Positions 24,080-35,948 of a stretch of 64,000 nt of DNA are shown here, one piece after another; positions within the stretch are counted from its first letter, which is position 1, and every line of letters starts with the position of its first letter. The DNA comes from Cercophora sp. LCS_1 (taxonomy: Eukaryota; Ascomycota; Sordariomycetes; Sordariales; Lasiosphaeriaceae): the NCBI GenBank assembly GCA_036250225.1, contig JAPZLL010000020.1:186001-250000 (forward strand), in the 5' to 3' direction. A program made the position numbers and the translations under genes. The notes beneath the pieces are model-generated. The model was not told the origin of the DNA, ran no database searches, and saw only the letters and a list, made by a program, of their open reading frames with translations.

Positions 24080-25742
24080 TTAGTCGACGCGGTCCTTGCT
24101 GCGCGATCTAGGTGTTTGTGAAGCCTTGGGAGAGGTCGGTACGCGGTTCCCAGCACCCGAGGGCCCGCCATTATCATTAATTTCCACCACGCTCATGTCC
24201 ATGCGAACTCTGAACCTCTTTCCTCTCCAGGTCACGGTGGTGCCCAGCAACACCGCCCAAGTCCAGATGGGCAATGCCAACATCTCCCTCCCAAGCCAGG
24301 CACAGAGCCACTCCGGAAAGGGTCTGTATCTGACTCCGCCAGGGCGACAGGTGCCACGAGCAAAGGAGGGAGTGTCTTCGTCAACATCCACACTCTGGCA
24401 CTGGTGAAGCTTGGTGCTAAAGATCCGGTCGACAAGCATCCAGCATGTCACCATGAACAGCCAGATTGCGCCCATGGCGCCCCAGGTTTGCGGGATACCT
24501 TGTTGGTGGAACCAGGGGAGCGTCGTGAGCGCGAACGCGAATTGAAGACAGCACATGAACGACTCGACGCCAGGCTCCACAAGTGTAGCGGCCAGAACGG
24601 TCCACTTGCGAACACGGAGCCAGCGCACACGCCGTGCGATGTAGGCGGATATTGACATTCCCGACATAGGTTGGACGGCAATCTCGCCAAGGACAAGCCC
24701 GTGATTGCGGAACCCTGGCGCCTTGGATCGCCAGATCAGGTCGCCGATGAGGTGGTCTTCGCAGATGTAAGACGAAAAGAAATCGATCCCTCGGCCACGA
24801 GAGGAATCCGATGAGGGGAGAAGCGGGTTTTGGACCGGATCTGTGAACTTCTCGAGGTGCGACTTGCGAAACATATTGCTCTTGCCGACAATGCAGGGCG
24901 CGATCCCGACCGTGTTGATGGCGCTGTAGAACTTTGCATGGGTAGTCGCCATGAACATCTGCTCCAGTTGACCGCCACGCCCCAGGCCTTGCGTCGCCAA
25001 CGACGGTGCGCTTGCGCCAGGAGACAACAGGGTCTGGGCCTCCTCAACCTTGGGGGGCTCCAGGTCAACAACGAGCGGGAGCTGGTGGACAAACTTATAG
25101 GGCTTGACTCTCTCGCCGCCGGGTTTGTATCCAAACAGCTTGTCGACCATTCTGCCCGCAGCATTTCTCGATGTCCACACGTTGCAATCCACGATCCAGA
25201 TAACATCGCCCTTGGCTTCGCGGTATGCGCGGCTGATGTTCCGGATCTTGGGGTTCGGGCCCAAGTTATTGACGCGACCTTGCGCGCCGTGGAGTAACGG
25301 ATCGTCCTCTTCAACCATCACCTTGGCATCGAACCCAGGAAAGTCCGAAATCAGCTGTTGGAGGATCGGATATGCCGGGTCGTCGGTGGATGCGACGCAG
25401 AGATAAACTGTCATCTTCGACCGGGGATACGCCAGACGGAAGGTGGACGCCAGGCACTCGTACAATCCGATCTCAACTCCCTTGACGGGGCGAATGATTG
25501 TGATATGGGGGACTTCATCGTCTCGAAGGGACGGAGAAACGGGCTTCGGTGGAGGAGCTGAGTGGTATCGGAAGCTGCAGCACACGGCGGTCAGGACGGG
25601 TTCTTCTGCGTCGGGACGAGCGGTTTCCTCACATTTTGTATATACCAATATTTTGGACGACAAAGACGATGCAGCTCCATATCAGACAAACCAAGGCAAA
25701 GCCCTGGATCACCATGGACTTGGGCGCATCGTCAGGGACCAT
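24080..25742 (-). CDS. Ceramide glucosyltransferase (GT21)
   Basis: Exons complement(join(24080..25574,25633..25742)) give 534 residues; the intron (GTGAGG...TGCAG, 58 bp) follows the single N-terminal membrane helix. The enzyme transfers glucose from UDP-glucose to ceramide in the Golgi, making glucosylceramide. GT21 landmarks are present in order: HITIIRPVKGVE near residue 60, VYLCVASTDDPAYPI, the first catalytic Asp in IVDCNVW, the second acidic pair in SYICEDHLIGDLIWR, and the processivity motif RRVRWLRVRKW. Two or three hydrophobic helices follow at the C-terminus, as in fungal GCS. Start ATG at 25742 places the N-terminal anchor correctly. It is divergent from SEN2, 775 bp away. Confidence 0.9.
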
Positions 25743-26517
25743 TGGGGCGCGGAAGGAGCGAGGATCGAGGGACGACGGGAGATCAGACAAACGCGCACAG
25801 TCTGATGGGTCAAGGAATCAAGTCCATGGGAGACAATGGATTATAAACGAGGGATCGAGTCGTACATGCTTTTTATCTCTGTTTCGCAGTGCGCTGGCGA
25901 CGGATGGGTCGGAAGTCGCAAAAAGGAGAGCAAGGAAAGTTACCATCAATTTCCCACGTCAGACAAGCAATGCCTGCCGGGAGCTCTCTGCTGTGGCGCT
26001 CCGTTGGGCCGTGGCTTTCCCGCTGCCCCACTTCCAACTGCTACAAAGCTCAGACTTTTTTTTGGCGCTCGCCGGTTTTTCCGCCCTGACTCTTCAACCA
26101 CAGAAAACCGATCTGCCGGCGCAATTCCATTTCGCAAGAAGCGTAGCGAAGGTTGAATGTCGCGTTTGAGCGTCCGGTGAATCCAGTCCCGCTGGATGGC
26201 CAGCTTGTTGTTCATACCGGCGACTATACGGGTGGAATATCCCGCAGAGTAAGTGCAATTCCCCGCCATGTTGTGATCCTTCACTTTCCTTTTGCGTGGG
26301 AGCAGCAGGCAGTTCCTCTCCTCCCATAGCTCCTTTGCGGTGATGACACAAGAATATTTTCGTCCTTAGAGCAAATATGCTTCAGTGCATGCTCGGTGGA
26401 GGCGAACTTAGACTACAACGGTATCTGAGCAAAGTTTTTGTACCATTTGATTCATGACTTTGAACAGTCGTCCGCGGTGACTAACGACGATCCAGCCCGA
26501 CATGAGGGTGACAGAAC
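25743..26517. other. Shared promoter region of ceramide glucosyltransferase and SEN2
   Basis: Divergent genes on either side. Open frames present are short, mutually overlapping and without domains. Confidence 0.5.
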
Positions 26518-28272
26518 ATGGCTGAAACAACCACCATCACGTTAGCGCCAGCGGCCAGCGACATTGCGATCAATGAACTTGAGCCGATTGCCTTGGCTGC
26601 GGAGCCTACATCCTCACCTCCTCCAGCAAGTCCGCCACGCCCAAAACCACCAGCGACAATCTATCTGCCTGCGCCCATCCGAACGTATCCCCTCCCCGCG
26701 TTCTACCCAAACAATCCAATCTCTCTCCTGCACCTGGCCTACGCATGGTTAAGCCAGACAATATTCCCTCCAGCAGCCGAACCGTCGGTTATCCACATCG
26801 GGATCTGGGATCCTGACACCCGCTCTGTTCACGTTGCCGACCCCAAGTCTATCCGGGCTCTTTGGGAACAAGGCTTTTTCGGCAAGGGAAGTCTAAGCCG
26901 CAGCGAGCCGAACTGGTTGAGGAGGGAGCTCAATCGACGCAATGCCATCGGCGACAGTGTCAGCGAACAGCGCACCGAAGCTCGGCGTGAGGCCCGCCGC
27001 GTAGCAAAGTGGGAGAGAGCGAAAGCAGAGATCGAGGCTGTCGAGCAGCAGAGGCTTGAGGAAGCTGGGATCCCAGCCAACACGGCATCGGAGCCTGAGT
27101 TGGCGCCGGCCCCGGCTCTCGCAGATGAGGTTCCTGGTGGGGCCATGGTCCTAGTTCAAGAGCTGAAGGCACCGGTTGGGCCTGCCGAGCTACTCGCACT
27201 GCCGAACTCCGCCAGCGAAGCACCACGTCGCCAAGTTGTTCAAGGAGGAACGAGCGCCTCCCCTAGCGAGCCAGTGCTTAATGGACACGTTAATGGGAGG
27301 CTCGACAATGGTCATACCTCCGGCAGCGGCGCGGCGATTGAGGAACATGTCCCTTGCGTCGCCGATCCTGCAGTCAACAGCCCGAAGCTGAACAACGGGG
27401 TTTCTCCCGCGCCGTCTGTAGCTTCAACAGTCGGCTCTGGCGAACCAGCCACTTACGCCAAGGAGATCCTGCCGCTGAAACGACGGAAGAGCGTGCGGTT
27501 CTCGCCAACAGTTGAGTCTACCACATTTCAGCTCCATGATCCCCCAAGCCCACGGCGCCCAGGCAGTCCGCCAAAAGCCGCATCTCCCACGCTAAACGGC
27601 GTTGCAACGGAGCCATCAATCTCTGCTCCCACGCTACAGGCCGCGGCGCCTGCAGTTGAGCAAGCCGAAAATGCCGGTGATGTGGTGAACAAGGAACATT
27701 TCCAACTTGCACCGGTTGAAGCATTCTTCTTGGTCTTCTCGTTGGGCGCCCTCTCAGTCGTGGACCCTGTAACACTGGCCCCCATCCAGCCCAAGGATCT
27801 CCTTACTCTCTTCCGCGCGCATTCATACTTCCCGCCTCTGGATGTTGGTTCGCCGTTGGCACACCTCCAACCCCAGAATCCGTTCCTCGTAGAATATGCT
27901 GTGTACCACCACTTCCGTTCTCTTGGCTGGGTCGTCCGTCATGGCATCAAGTTCGGCGTCGACTTTTTGCTGTATGAGAGGGGTCCTGTAGCAAGCCACA
28001 GCGACTTTGGCGCTATCATCGTGCCGTCGTTCACAGACAAGCGCTGGAAGGAAGGAGAGTATGAACCGCCAAAGAGGACGTGGTCCTGGCTGATGGGGAT
28101 CAACCGTGTGCTGGCCCATGTGCTCAAGAGTCTGGTTCTCATATATGTGGACATCCCACCACCATCCGTTTTTGAGGAGGCGTTGCAGAAAGGAGGCATC
28201 GCAGCGGCGTTAAAGAAGTACACGATCCGCGAGGTCATGGTTCGGAGGTTTTCGGTCAACAGGAACAGGTGA
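26518..28272 (+). CDS. SEN2: tRNA-splicing endonuclease catalytic subunit Sen2
   Basis: Single exon, 584 residues. Sen2 cleaves the 5' splice site of intron-containing pre-tRNAs within the Sen2-Sen34-Sen15-Sen54 complex. The N-terminal fold is recognisable at residues 45-140 (YPLPAFYPNNPISLLHLAYAW, VWDP-like IWDPDTRSVHV, LWEQGFFGKGSLSRSEP). The middle, residues 150-380, is a low-complexity Ala/Pro/Glu insertion, longer than in yeast. The C-terminal nuclease domain carries the catalytic triad: Tyr in FGVDFLLYERGP, His in ASHSDFGAIIVP and Lys in VLKSLVLIYVDIP. ATG at 26518 is the first in frame. Confidence 0.92.
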   Translation: MAETTTITLAPAASDIAINELEPIALAAEPTSSPPPASPPRPKPPATIYLPAPIRTYPLPAFYPNNPISLLHLAYAWLSQTIFPPAAEPSVIHIGIWDPDTRSVHVADPKSIRALWEQGFFGKGSLSRSEPNWLRRELNRRNAIGDSVSEQRTEARREARRVAKWERAKAEIEAVEQQRLEEAGIPANTASEPELAPAPALADEVPGGAMVLVQELKAPVGPAELLALPNSASEAPRRQVVQGGTSASPSEPVLNGHVNGRLDNGHTSGSGAAIEEHVPCVADPAVNSPKLNNGVSPAPSVASTVGSGEPATYAKEILPLKRRKSVRFSPTVESTTFQLHDPPSPRRPGSPPKAASPTLNGVATEPSISAPTLQAAAPAVEQAENAGDVVNKEHFQLAPVEAFFLVFSLGALSVVDPVTLAPIQPKDLLTLFRAHSYFPPLDVGSPLAHLQPQNPFLVEYAVYHHFRSLGWVVRHGIKFGVDFLLYERGPVASHSDFGAIIVPSFTDKRWKEGEYEPPKRTWSWLMGINRVLAHVLKSLVLIYVDIPPPSVFEEALQKGGIAAALKKYTIREVMVRRFSVNRNR

Positions 28273-28901
28273 TCATCTTTGCTTAGAGCATGGCGTTTTT
28301 GCGGGCGGCATTGGCACAGGGCACAACTGTATCACGATATGGCGTGGGATCATGGGAAGGCATCAAAATGGGACGTGTACAATACACATATATGGTGATG
28401 GCTGTGGAGAAGGATAGAAAGAGAATATACCCAGCAAAGCCCAGATGGGGGCTGCAACGTTTTTGTTCAATTGCTGTTTCTTTATCTTGTGACATGCGCC
28501 CTCAATGAGCGAGACGTTGTCCCCAAAACGTCGTCAAACCAGAGTTCAGCTGGAGCTGACCAAAGGCGTGAGTTACGGGGAGGGTCGTCAACACGTTCAG
28601 AGCAGCTTGCAGGGCTTGATGAGCCCCTTCCGTGACCGGGTTAAAGAGCAAGCAAAGCTGGCAACAGAAATGACGGATGGTTGAGTCGCAATGTAACCCC
28701 CAAACCCTAGCCATGCAAACATCCATCTTGTGGGTGAATCACTTCCCCGTGTCATATCCAGCATCACATCATATCCATGTTGCCAATCACATTCAACCCA
28801 GCATATAATCTCCAACCTCCAGACCCGAACACATGCCCAAAATCGGCAACTCCAATCTCACCACCATCAAGTTCCTTCAGCTAATCGTCTGGTGACAAAC
28901 A
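28273..28901. other. Intergenic
   Basis: SEN2 3' region and the presumed promoter of the small acidic protein gene. Nothing further recognised. Confidence 0.5.
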
Positions 28902-29357
28902 ATGTGCCACTGCGGCAGACTGACCTTCGCCTGCAGACTCTGCCAAGTCCCCTTCTACCACGAGGAATGGATCGCCCTCTGCGAGAAGATGCTCATGATC
29001 AACAAGGAGCGAGCCAAGCTCGATTTCCAGATGCTGTTCAAGTGCGAGGAGCGGTATTGCATACGGACAAAGCCGAAAGGGATCGGAATTGATCTGTGCA
29101 ATGGCAGGGGTACTTGCAGCAAGGATGACAAGAATAGCCGGGATAGCGAGGGTAGTGAAGATGGTGAGGATAGAGAGAGTGGAGAGGATGGTGAGGTTGG
29201 AGAGGGCAGAAAGGGTAGACTGACAGATGAGGAGAAGATCCAGCGTTGCCGGGAGATTGTGCTGAAGATGGGGGCTGAGGAGATACACAAGCAGTATGTG
29301 GGTGAGTGGGATGTTAAGGAGGGGGGTGCTGCGGTTGTGGACCTGACGGGGGCGTGA
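28902..29357 (+). CDS. Small acidic protein with N-terminal Cys pairs, unknown function
   Basis: A 151-residue frame from a good ATG. The first 70 residues hold a CHC..CRLC pair and a later FKCEERYC...DLCNGRGTC group, which could bind zinc. A very acidic Ser/Glu/Asp/Gly stretch follows (about residues 75-105), then a helical tail with LTDEEKIQRCREIVLKMGAE. I do not recognise the family. The acidic stretch is purine-repetitive, so strand-asymmetric composition alone could keep this frame open; the ordered Cys spacing argues for a real gene. An additional 5' exon is possible. Convergent with SPO11. Confidence 0.5.
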   Translation: MCHCGRLTFACRLCQVPFYHEEWIALCEKMLMINKERAKLDFQMLFKCEERYCIRTKPKGIGIDLCNGRGTCSKDDKNSRDSEGSEDGEDRESGEDGEVGEGRKGRLTDEEKIQRCREIVLKMGAEEIHKQYVGEWDVKEGGAAVVDLTGA

Positions 29358-29512
29358 GGATAGCTTGTTGCTCTGGAGAGCCTAGCGGCGTTGGGATGTA
29401 GGCATCTCGTTGCCGGCGAAGATGCGTCAGAGATGCGGTATCGGGCCAGGTAACAAAAGATCACAATTGGAGTCTGGTTCTGTCGACCTGTAGTGGCAAA
29501 GCAATGTGTTGT

Positions 29513-31229
29513 CTACCCCAAATGTGATCTCAGCTTCTCATTCAACCAGTCAGTGATATCACCGTAGTGGTCAACCGCCTGTATCTCCGCCTTGATATTC
29601 ATCATCAACATTCTTTGAAGCTCTCGAAGCTGTTCCGCGTCTCTTTTCGTATTCTTAGTGTCGTGGATATCGTTCATCGTCTCGATTGCTCGCTTCCTAT
29701 CCGCCTGCGTCAAGGGTGAAATGGTCTTGGTCGAATCCCTTGTGGTCTGCTCGACCCTGCGTCTTTTTCGCGGGGGTTCTTCTTGGAAGTCTGTGGGTAG
29801 ACTGGCGCCGCTCTGGGCGAGAGAGCTTGAAGTACTGCTCTGAGAATAACTGATTGACTCCTGGCTGGATGTGTCTTGTGTGGACTGAGAGTCGCTTTCA
29901 TCCGCTCGCGACTCCTGGAGTCTCGGTGCCGCACCTTGAGAGAAGATGGACCCTAGATCAGAACTGCGAATGCCTAACCATTTGATGTCTGGGACTGTCG
30001 AGTTCTCTTCGTGCTTGAGTCGCTTGCTGCCATACTGGAAGTTTCTCAGGATAGCAATCCCGGGAGGATCAAAGTCGACAAGAGCAAAGATATTGATCTG
30101 GGGTCTCATCGCGTGAAGTGTGTGTAAGAATCGCCTAGTTGCCAGATCGGGGTATCCCTTCCCCTGCTGGGTGTCAGACATCGCCCAGGTCCAGCAGTAT
30201 GTGTTCTGCAACGTACAGTTATGAGAATGCCCGGGCCACCGGTGGAAGAGTTTGCGTATTGGGCAGCTACGAGTGTCCGAAACGTCGCCTGTGAACGACT
30301 GTCAGGCAAGGTACGCCAAAGCTCAGGCTGGGGCTACTCACCTCCTTTTCGATGACAAGAATCCAGTTTGTTTCGGCAAAGTCCACCTTCTCGACCGAAC
30401 CAATGGGTGGGAGGAGGGTTCCCTGCCACTACCGTCAGTATAAGCGACAGGAGACTGAAAGTAGTAAAACTCACGTTCTTCGAAGGCAGGCCGCAGCGCA
30501 TCATGTCTCCCTCTCGCATGAACAGGTCAATCGGACCAGAAATGAGCCCCTTGGCAGTAGCGACCTGATATGTTAGATAGAGACGTACGCTACGTGTGGG
30601 TTCTTACAATGTTCAAGTCCTCGCGTCCAACTCCAAGTGTGAAAGCGAGGTTGTCAACCATTTCGTCGACGATGGACTGAGATGTGAAGAGCTTGATGTC
30701 CTGGTAATACATATTCCTGCGCTTCTCAGCCCTGTCCAAGGTCGCTGGGTAGCCTTGCAAACCTCTTTGTGATCACGTTTCCAGACAGGAGGGCTTCATG
30801 CGATAGCTCGATGATACGAAACAGCGCTTCTATCTAGAGTCAGAACGAGGCTTGGAATTTAGAACGTGACACACCAAACCGGCTGGCCTCTTGATCTGTT
30901 CTCCCTGGGAACATTATCTCGTTTTGCGGCTCTTCGCCGTCGTCAAAAACTGGGGGTCGTGCCCTCCGGTATGGAATCTCAAGGCTGTCATTGTTACATA
31001 TGGCGGCGGCGATGGATTCGAGCAGGCCTTCAATGAGCTGGAGGGCGCCGCTCTGATTGTCTCGGTGTGGGACCGTAACAAGATTGGGGCGCGAGAGTCT
31101 TTGTGCAGGCGATGCAGAGGACGACGAAGTGGAAGATAAATTGGAAAGTTGCAAATCTAGCGAAGGAAAATTAGAGAGCGACAGCTCACTGAGCTCGCCC
31201 CCGCTACCAGGGGACGTGGTGAGCGACAT
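29513..31229 (-). CDS. SPO11: Meiotic recombination protein Spo11 (topoisomerase VI A-like)
   Basis: Seven exons, complement(join(29513..30163,30217..30288,30342..30422,30475..30564,30608..30716,30763..30829,30875..31229)), 474 residues. All six introns are 43-53 bp. Spo11 makes the meiotic double-strand breaks by forming a tyrosyl-DNA link. The catalytic Tyr lies in ITKRNMYYQD, at the start of exon 3 in the winged-helix domain. LISGPIDLF and IEKEATFRTLV lead into the Toprim domain, with metal-binding acidic residues in FALVDFDPPGIAIL and the KGYPDLATR motif. Between Toprim and the C-terminus is a Ser/Gln-rich insertion with a basic patch (PRKRRRVEQ), a possible nuclear signal. Exon 1 is Ser-rich and poorly conserved. 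An intact SPO11 implies that a sexual cycle is retained. Divergent from ERG7. Confidence 0.92.
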
Positions 31230-31649
31230 GGTGCAAAGGTCTCAAGGACCGGCGTGGTTGTCTTTGGCATTTGGTCAGATTTTGTGCCCTGAAGCCTGCC
31301 CGAAGCGTCTCCGATACCCCCTCGCTCTTTCCAGTAAGTCAGCTTGCACTCGACATTGCGCATCATTTTGATGGTTGTGCTTTCCTCAGTTGTTGTTGAA
31401 GGTGCCAAGGAGTAGTGGGGTGGTGTGGTGATTTTGGGTCTGAGTGGGGCGGACCCCTGACAGCGCCTCTCGGCTGCGGGGAGCTAAGAACCCGGGACCC
31501 CGATTGACGAATGACGATGATTGTCCCTGGATGATCGCTCTCACATCCTGCGGGATGTTGTCTGATCTGGCCATTGACATTTTTATCGGGGTGTCTCAGG
31601 CTCGTCCGCTTGGTTGAAGGGCGAAAACATACGGCCATTATTCCCAGAG
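31230..31649. promoter_or_regulatory. Divergent promoter region SPO11 / ERG7
   Basis: 420 bp separate the two start codons. Regulation should differ (meiotic versus sterol-controlled), but no specific operator was identified by eye. Confidence 0.45.
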
Positions 31650-34019
31650 ATGGCGAGAAAGCAAGCGAACGGCGCAAAGGCGTCTGCCGACACTGCACCG
31701 ACGAACGGCAACGCCAAAAAACGAGGCGCGGAGGACAGCGAACACGCCGCGAAGCGACCGCGTATCGAAGACAGAACCGATTTTTCGCGATGGCGCATGC
31801 GCGACGACGAGAGCCGACACACATGGCACTACTTGGAGGACGATGAAGCCGCGAAGGAGTGGCCACAAACGGCGGCTGACAAGTACTTTTTGGGTCTTCC
31901 TCTGGTGAGTGTTGGGTTTTGCGTGGTGTTTGTTCCCGATGCGTGCACAACGGCTGACCGCTCCTTTAGGGGCTTCCCGATCTCCCACCCGCAAAAACCC
32001 CCCTCGATGCCGTCAAAAATGGACTCACGTTCTTTGAGAAGCTCCAATTGCCTTCGGGCCACTGGGGCTGCGAATATGGCGGACCGATGTTCCTCTTGCC
32101 GGGTGTCGTCATCGCCTGGTACGTCACCAAGACCCCGATTCCGTGGTACTACGCGACCGAGATCAAGAACTACCTGTTTGCCCGGGCGCACCCCGAGGAT
32201 GGAGGATGGGGCCTGCATATCGAGGGCGAGAGTTCCGTGTTCGGCACGGCGCTCAATTACACCGTTTTGCGACTGGTCGGAGTGGACGCAGACCACCCAA
32301 AGATGGTGAAGGCGCGGGCGACGCTGCACAAGCTGGGAGGCGCAACACACGGCCCGCACTGGGCCAAATTCTGGCTGGCGATTCTGGGCGTGGCAAAGTG
32401 GGATATCGTCAATCCGGTGCCCCCTGAGTTGTGGCTCCTACCCGACTGGGTGCCCATTGCCCCCTGGAAATGGTGGATTCACATGCGCCAAGTATTCTTG
32501 GCGATGGGCTGGCTGTGGTCGAAGAAATGGCAGGCCGAGGAGACCGAGCTGATCAGAGAGCTGCGGAAAGAGTTGTTCGTTGAGGACTGGGCCAAGGTCA
32601 ACTGGGCCGGTCACCGCAACACGATCCACCCTGCCGAGAATTACCACCCAAAATCATGGCTGCTCAATTCAGTCAACTGGCTGTTGGTCAACGTCTGGAA
32701 CCCGTACCTCCGGACCAAGGGGCTGGCTGACCGCGCCGAAGCCTGGACCTCCGAGCTCATTGACATGGAAGACGCAAACACTGACTTTTCAGATCTTGCC
32801 CCTGTTAACGGCATCATGAACTTTGTTGTGTGCTACGTCCGAGACGGCCCTGACGCTTACTCGACAAGGCGACACCGCGAGAGAGCCGAGGAGTTTCTAT
32901 GGCTCAAGGACGAGGGATTGCTCTGCAATGGCACGAACGGCGTCCAATGCTGGGACACGGCGTTTGCCATCCAGGCTGTGATGGATGCCAATCTGACACA
33001 AGATTCACGCTGGCGCCCAATGCTGATGAAGGCGCTTGATTATCTTGACAGCCAACAAATCCGAGAGAATGTCCAGGACCAAGACAAGTGCTATCGTCAC
33101 CCACGAAAGGGTGGCTGGGCGTTCAGCAACAAAGACCAAGGCTACGCTGTGAGCGATTGTGTATCCGAGGCCCTAAAATCGGTCATCATCTTGCAGAAAA
33201 CTCCCGGGTTCCCAACCAAGGTTGATGATCGACGGATCTACGATGCTATTGACACGCTGTTGACGTATCAGAATACGTCTGGGAGCTGTTCATCGTATGA
33301 GGTCATGCGTGCTGGGCCGTGGATGGAGGTTTTGAACGCTGCCGAGGTGTTCGGAAACATCATGGTTGAGTACGAGTATCCCGAATGCACCACCGCTGTC
33401 GTCACGGCGCTCTCGCTCTTCAACAAGCATTGGCCCAACTACCGTGCAGATGAGATCCGTCTCTTCATTGATCGGGCTGTCAGCTGGATCAAGTCTGCGC
33501 AGAAGCCTCATGGTGGGTGGTATGGAAGCTGGGGTATCTGCTTCACATACGCCTCCATGTTTGCGCTGGAGAGCTTGGCAAGTGTTGGTGAGACATACGA
33601 GAACAGCGAGTATGCCCAGAGGGGATGTCAGTTCCTTATCGACCACCAGCGTGAAGACGGTGGATGGTCGGAGTCTTATAAGGTGAGTTTTGTTGCATAT
33701 TGACTCTGTTCGACGCTGACGACGACAGGCCTGCGAGACTGGCGAATACACTGAACACCCGTCCGGGTCTCAGGTGGTCATGACCGCCTGGGCGATCATT
33801 GGCCTTCTCAAGGCCAAGTACCCCGACGTTGGGCGCATGAAGAAGGGAATCAAGCTGATTATGGACCGCCAGCAGCCCAATGGAGAGTGGCTGCAGGAGG
33901 CGATTGAGGGTGTCTTCAACAAGAGCTGCATGATTTCGTACCCGAACTACAAGTTCACTTTCCCCATCAAGGCCCTCGGCATGTTCTCTCAGAGGTACCC
34001 AGAGGAAAAGTTTGACTGA
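31650..34019 (+). CDS. ERG7: Lanosterol synthase (oxidosqualene cyclase)
   Basis: Exons join(31650..31904,31970..33682,33729..34019) give 752 residues, normal for the family. The enzyme cyclises 2,3-oxidosqualene to lanosterol in the ER or lipid-particle membrane, the entry to ergosterol. An N-terminal basic, nuclear-signal-like stretch (KKRGAEDSEHAAKRPRIEDR) precedes the cyclase. QW-type repeats are visible (GHWGCEYGGPMF, GGWAFSNKDQGY, GGWYGSWGICFTYASMF, GGWSESYKA, GEWLQEAIEGVFNKS). The acid motif reads VSDCVSEALK: the protonating Asp and its Cys partner are present, but the usual DCTAE is DCVSE. LQNTSG/CSSYEVMRAGPWMEVLNAAEVFGNIM is normal. ATG at 31650 is the first in frame; the upstream frame has only a TTG. 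Single copy in the window, no cluster context, so a housekeeping sterol role is more likely than a triterpene pathway. Confidence 0.93.
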
Positions 34020-34492
34020 GCCGGCACGCTTAAAATTAGCCCTGATATTAGCTTTACACTTAATGGTAATGACTTTTGACACGATCAATCCTCTTGTGCA
34101 CGTTGTGATGTCAACCAGCTGTCAGCGGGCGGTCCCCACTGCCCCGCGCCCATGGTCGTGGAAGCTTTTGAGGCTTAACTACAAAGGGAAGGCGGTGAGA
34201 TATCGAATTGCCTAGCAGTGGGGCAGTGGCAGAACAAGCTCCAAAGCTTCCTGCCTTGCGCTGCCTGGCCATTATTTCCACCACTTTCTGTCCGCGTCGG
34301 CGTAGTCATTTTCTCTTCCGCAAACCTCAGCATCAAGCTAGGATACAACGATCTTGATTGCAGTATTCCATACATTGTTTTAGGACTGCAATCAATCTCG
34401 ACCGTCTTCCGAAATCTCTCGTCGCCACAACTTTCATCGCCAACGCGGGGTATCAACCCACCCTCGAGGTTAGTACCTGACGAACAATCGCA
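34020..34492. other. Intergenic; SGT1 promoter
   Basis: No gene recognised between ERG7 and SGT1, which lie on the same strand. Confidence 0.5.
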
Positions 34493-35948
34493 ATGTCTAG
34501 CTTCGGTCACAAGGGCCTCGAGGCCGTTCAGAACCGAGACTGGGAGAATGCCGTCACCCTTCTCAACAAGGCGCTCATTGACTCCGACTCGCCTGCCTGG
34601 CTGCTCGCCCGCGCGCAGGCCCATACCAATCTCAAGAACTATGACGATGCCCTCCACGACATCGAGCTCGCCTACAACGTCGCTGCCGAGCGCGGCTCCG
34701 GCACTTCGCGCAAGCATATGATCGAAGCCCAGTACAGACGTTCCGTTGTCTATTTCAGAATGGGACGGTTCGCCGACGCCGATTGCTGCGCTAAGTGGAG
34801 CATGCTGCTCGCCGAAGGCCGCCCTGCCCGCGAGGTTGACGGCGTGGACAAGAAGGTCGACGAGTCTGGTCGCTACACGGTCACCCAGAAGGAGGGCATT
34901 GATGACAAGGCGAACCAGCCGGGTAAAGACACGGACCGCAGCTTCCGGGATGTGATGGGCTCTGGTCAGAAGACCGGCTATGAGGCCGACTGGAGCCGTG
35001 CTTATACCTGGAGAAGCCAGGCTCTGGGCAGACTCGAGAAGCTGCCCCTTGATGATCCAGGTCGCATAGTTTCGGTCACTAAGATTCCGTCCAAGCCGGC
35101 GAAAAAGGTTGAGACGAAGCCAGCTCCGGTCGAGATTGACAGCGACGAGGAGGAGATCAAGGCGATCAAGCAGGCTACACAGCAGCCCACAGAGAAGCCC
35201 ACACAGCAGGTTCTCGAGGTGGAGAAGCGCGCGGTGCCCCGCGATAAGATGAAGCTGAGGACCGACTTCTACCAGACCAACCAGACTGTCACTATCTCTT
35301 TGTTTGTGAAGGATGTTAATAAGGAGCATCTCAAGGTCGAGTTTAGCAAGAACCAAGTAAGTCCCCTGGGAGCAACGCGGGACAGTGTGTTGCTAACTCC
35401 TATTCCAGGTTCGCATCAGCCCCATTCCCCGCGAGGCTGCTTCCTACGTGAAGTCCGGCGACCCTGAAGCCACGTCCACTCTGGTTCTCACAGGATCGAT
35501 CATCCCCTCTGGCTCGCGTTGGACCGTAACTCCCCGCAAGATCGAGTTGGTGTTGCAGAAGGAGACCCCCGGTGCCAAGTGGAGCACCTGGGGCGAGGAG
35601 AAGATTGGCTCTGTCAACTTTGAAGTCGAGGTTCAGACCCCGGCTTCCCAGGCGCCCAAGCCTGTCACCACAGCTTCCAAGCTGGCTGCTCCGGCGTATC
35701 CTACTAGCAGCAAGTCGGGTCCCAAGGACTGGGACAATCTTGGCGACGACGAAGAGGACGAGAAGGACGTTAACTACTTCTTCAAGCAGCTCTACAAGGG
35801 TGCCACTCCGGAGCAGCAGCGGGCTATGATGAAGAGCTTCACCGAGAGCAATGGCACCACTCTGAGCACAGACTGGGATGATGTCAAGAACCGCACGGTC
35901 GAGACCAATCCTCCCGAGGGCGTCGTCGCAAAGAAGTGGGATCAGTGA
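34493..35948 (+). CDS. SGT1: Co-chaperone Sgt1 (TPR-CS-SGS)
   Basis: Exons join(34493..35356,35409..35948), 467 residues; the intron has GTAAGT, GCTAACTCC and TTCCAG. Sgt1 bridges Hsp90 and Skp1 and is needed for kinetochore assembly, SCF ubiquitin ligases and, in other eukaryotes, stability of NLR receptors. The TPR domain covers residues 1-120 (NRDWENAVTLLNKALIDSD, YDDALHDIELAYNV). The CS domain, about 250-345, starts at KLRTDFYQTNQTVTISLFVK and ends at KIELVLQK. The SGS domain includes GPKDWDNLGDD, DVNYFFKQLYKGATPEQQRA and the conserved tail STDWDDV. The acidic linker (SDEEEIKAIKQ) is normal. Confidence 0.95.

Noticed and set aside
28902..29357. Reading the small Cys protein as a RING or LIM zinc finger
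   Set aside because: Cys pairs are present but spacing does not fit RING, LIM or PHD patterns, so no domain name was given.
31650..34019. Possibility that the cyclase is a protostadienol or other triterpene synthase
   Set aside because: It is in housekeeping context without tailoring genes and has ordinary ERG7 length and order of motifs; sterol role is the simpler reading.
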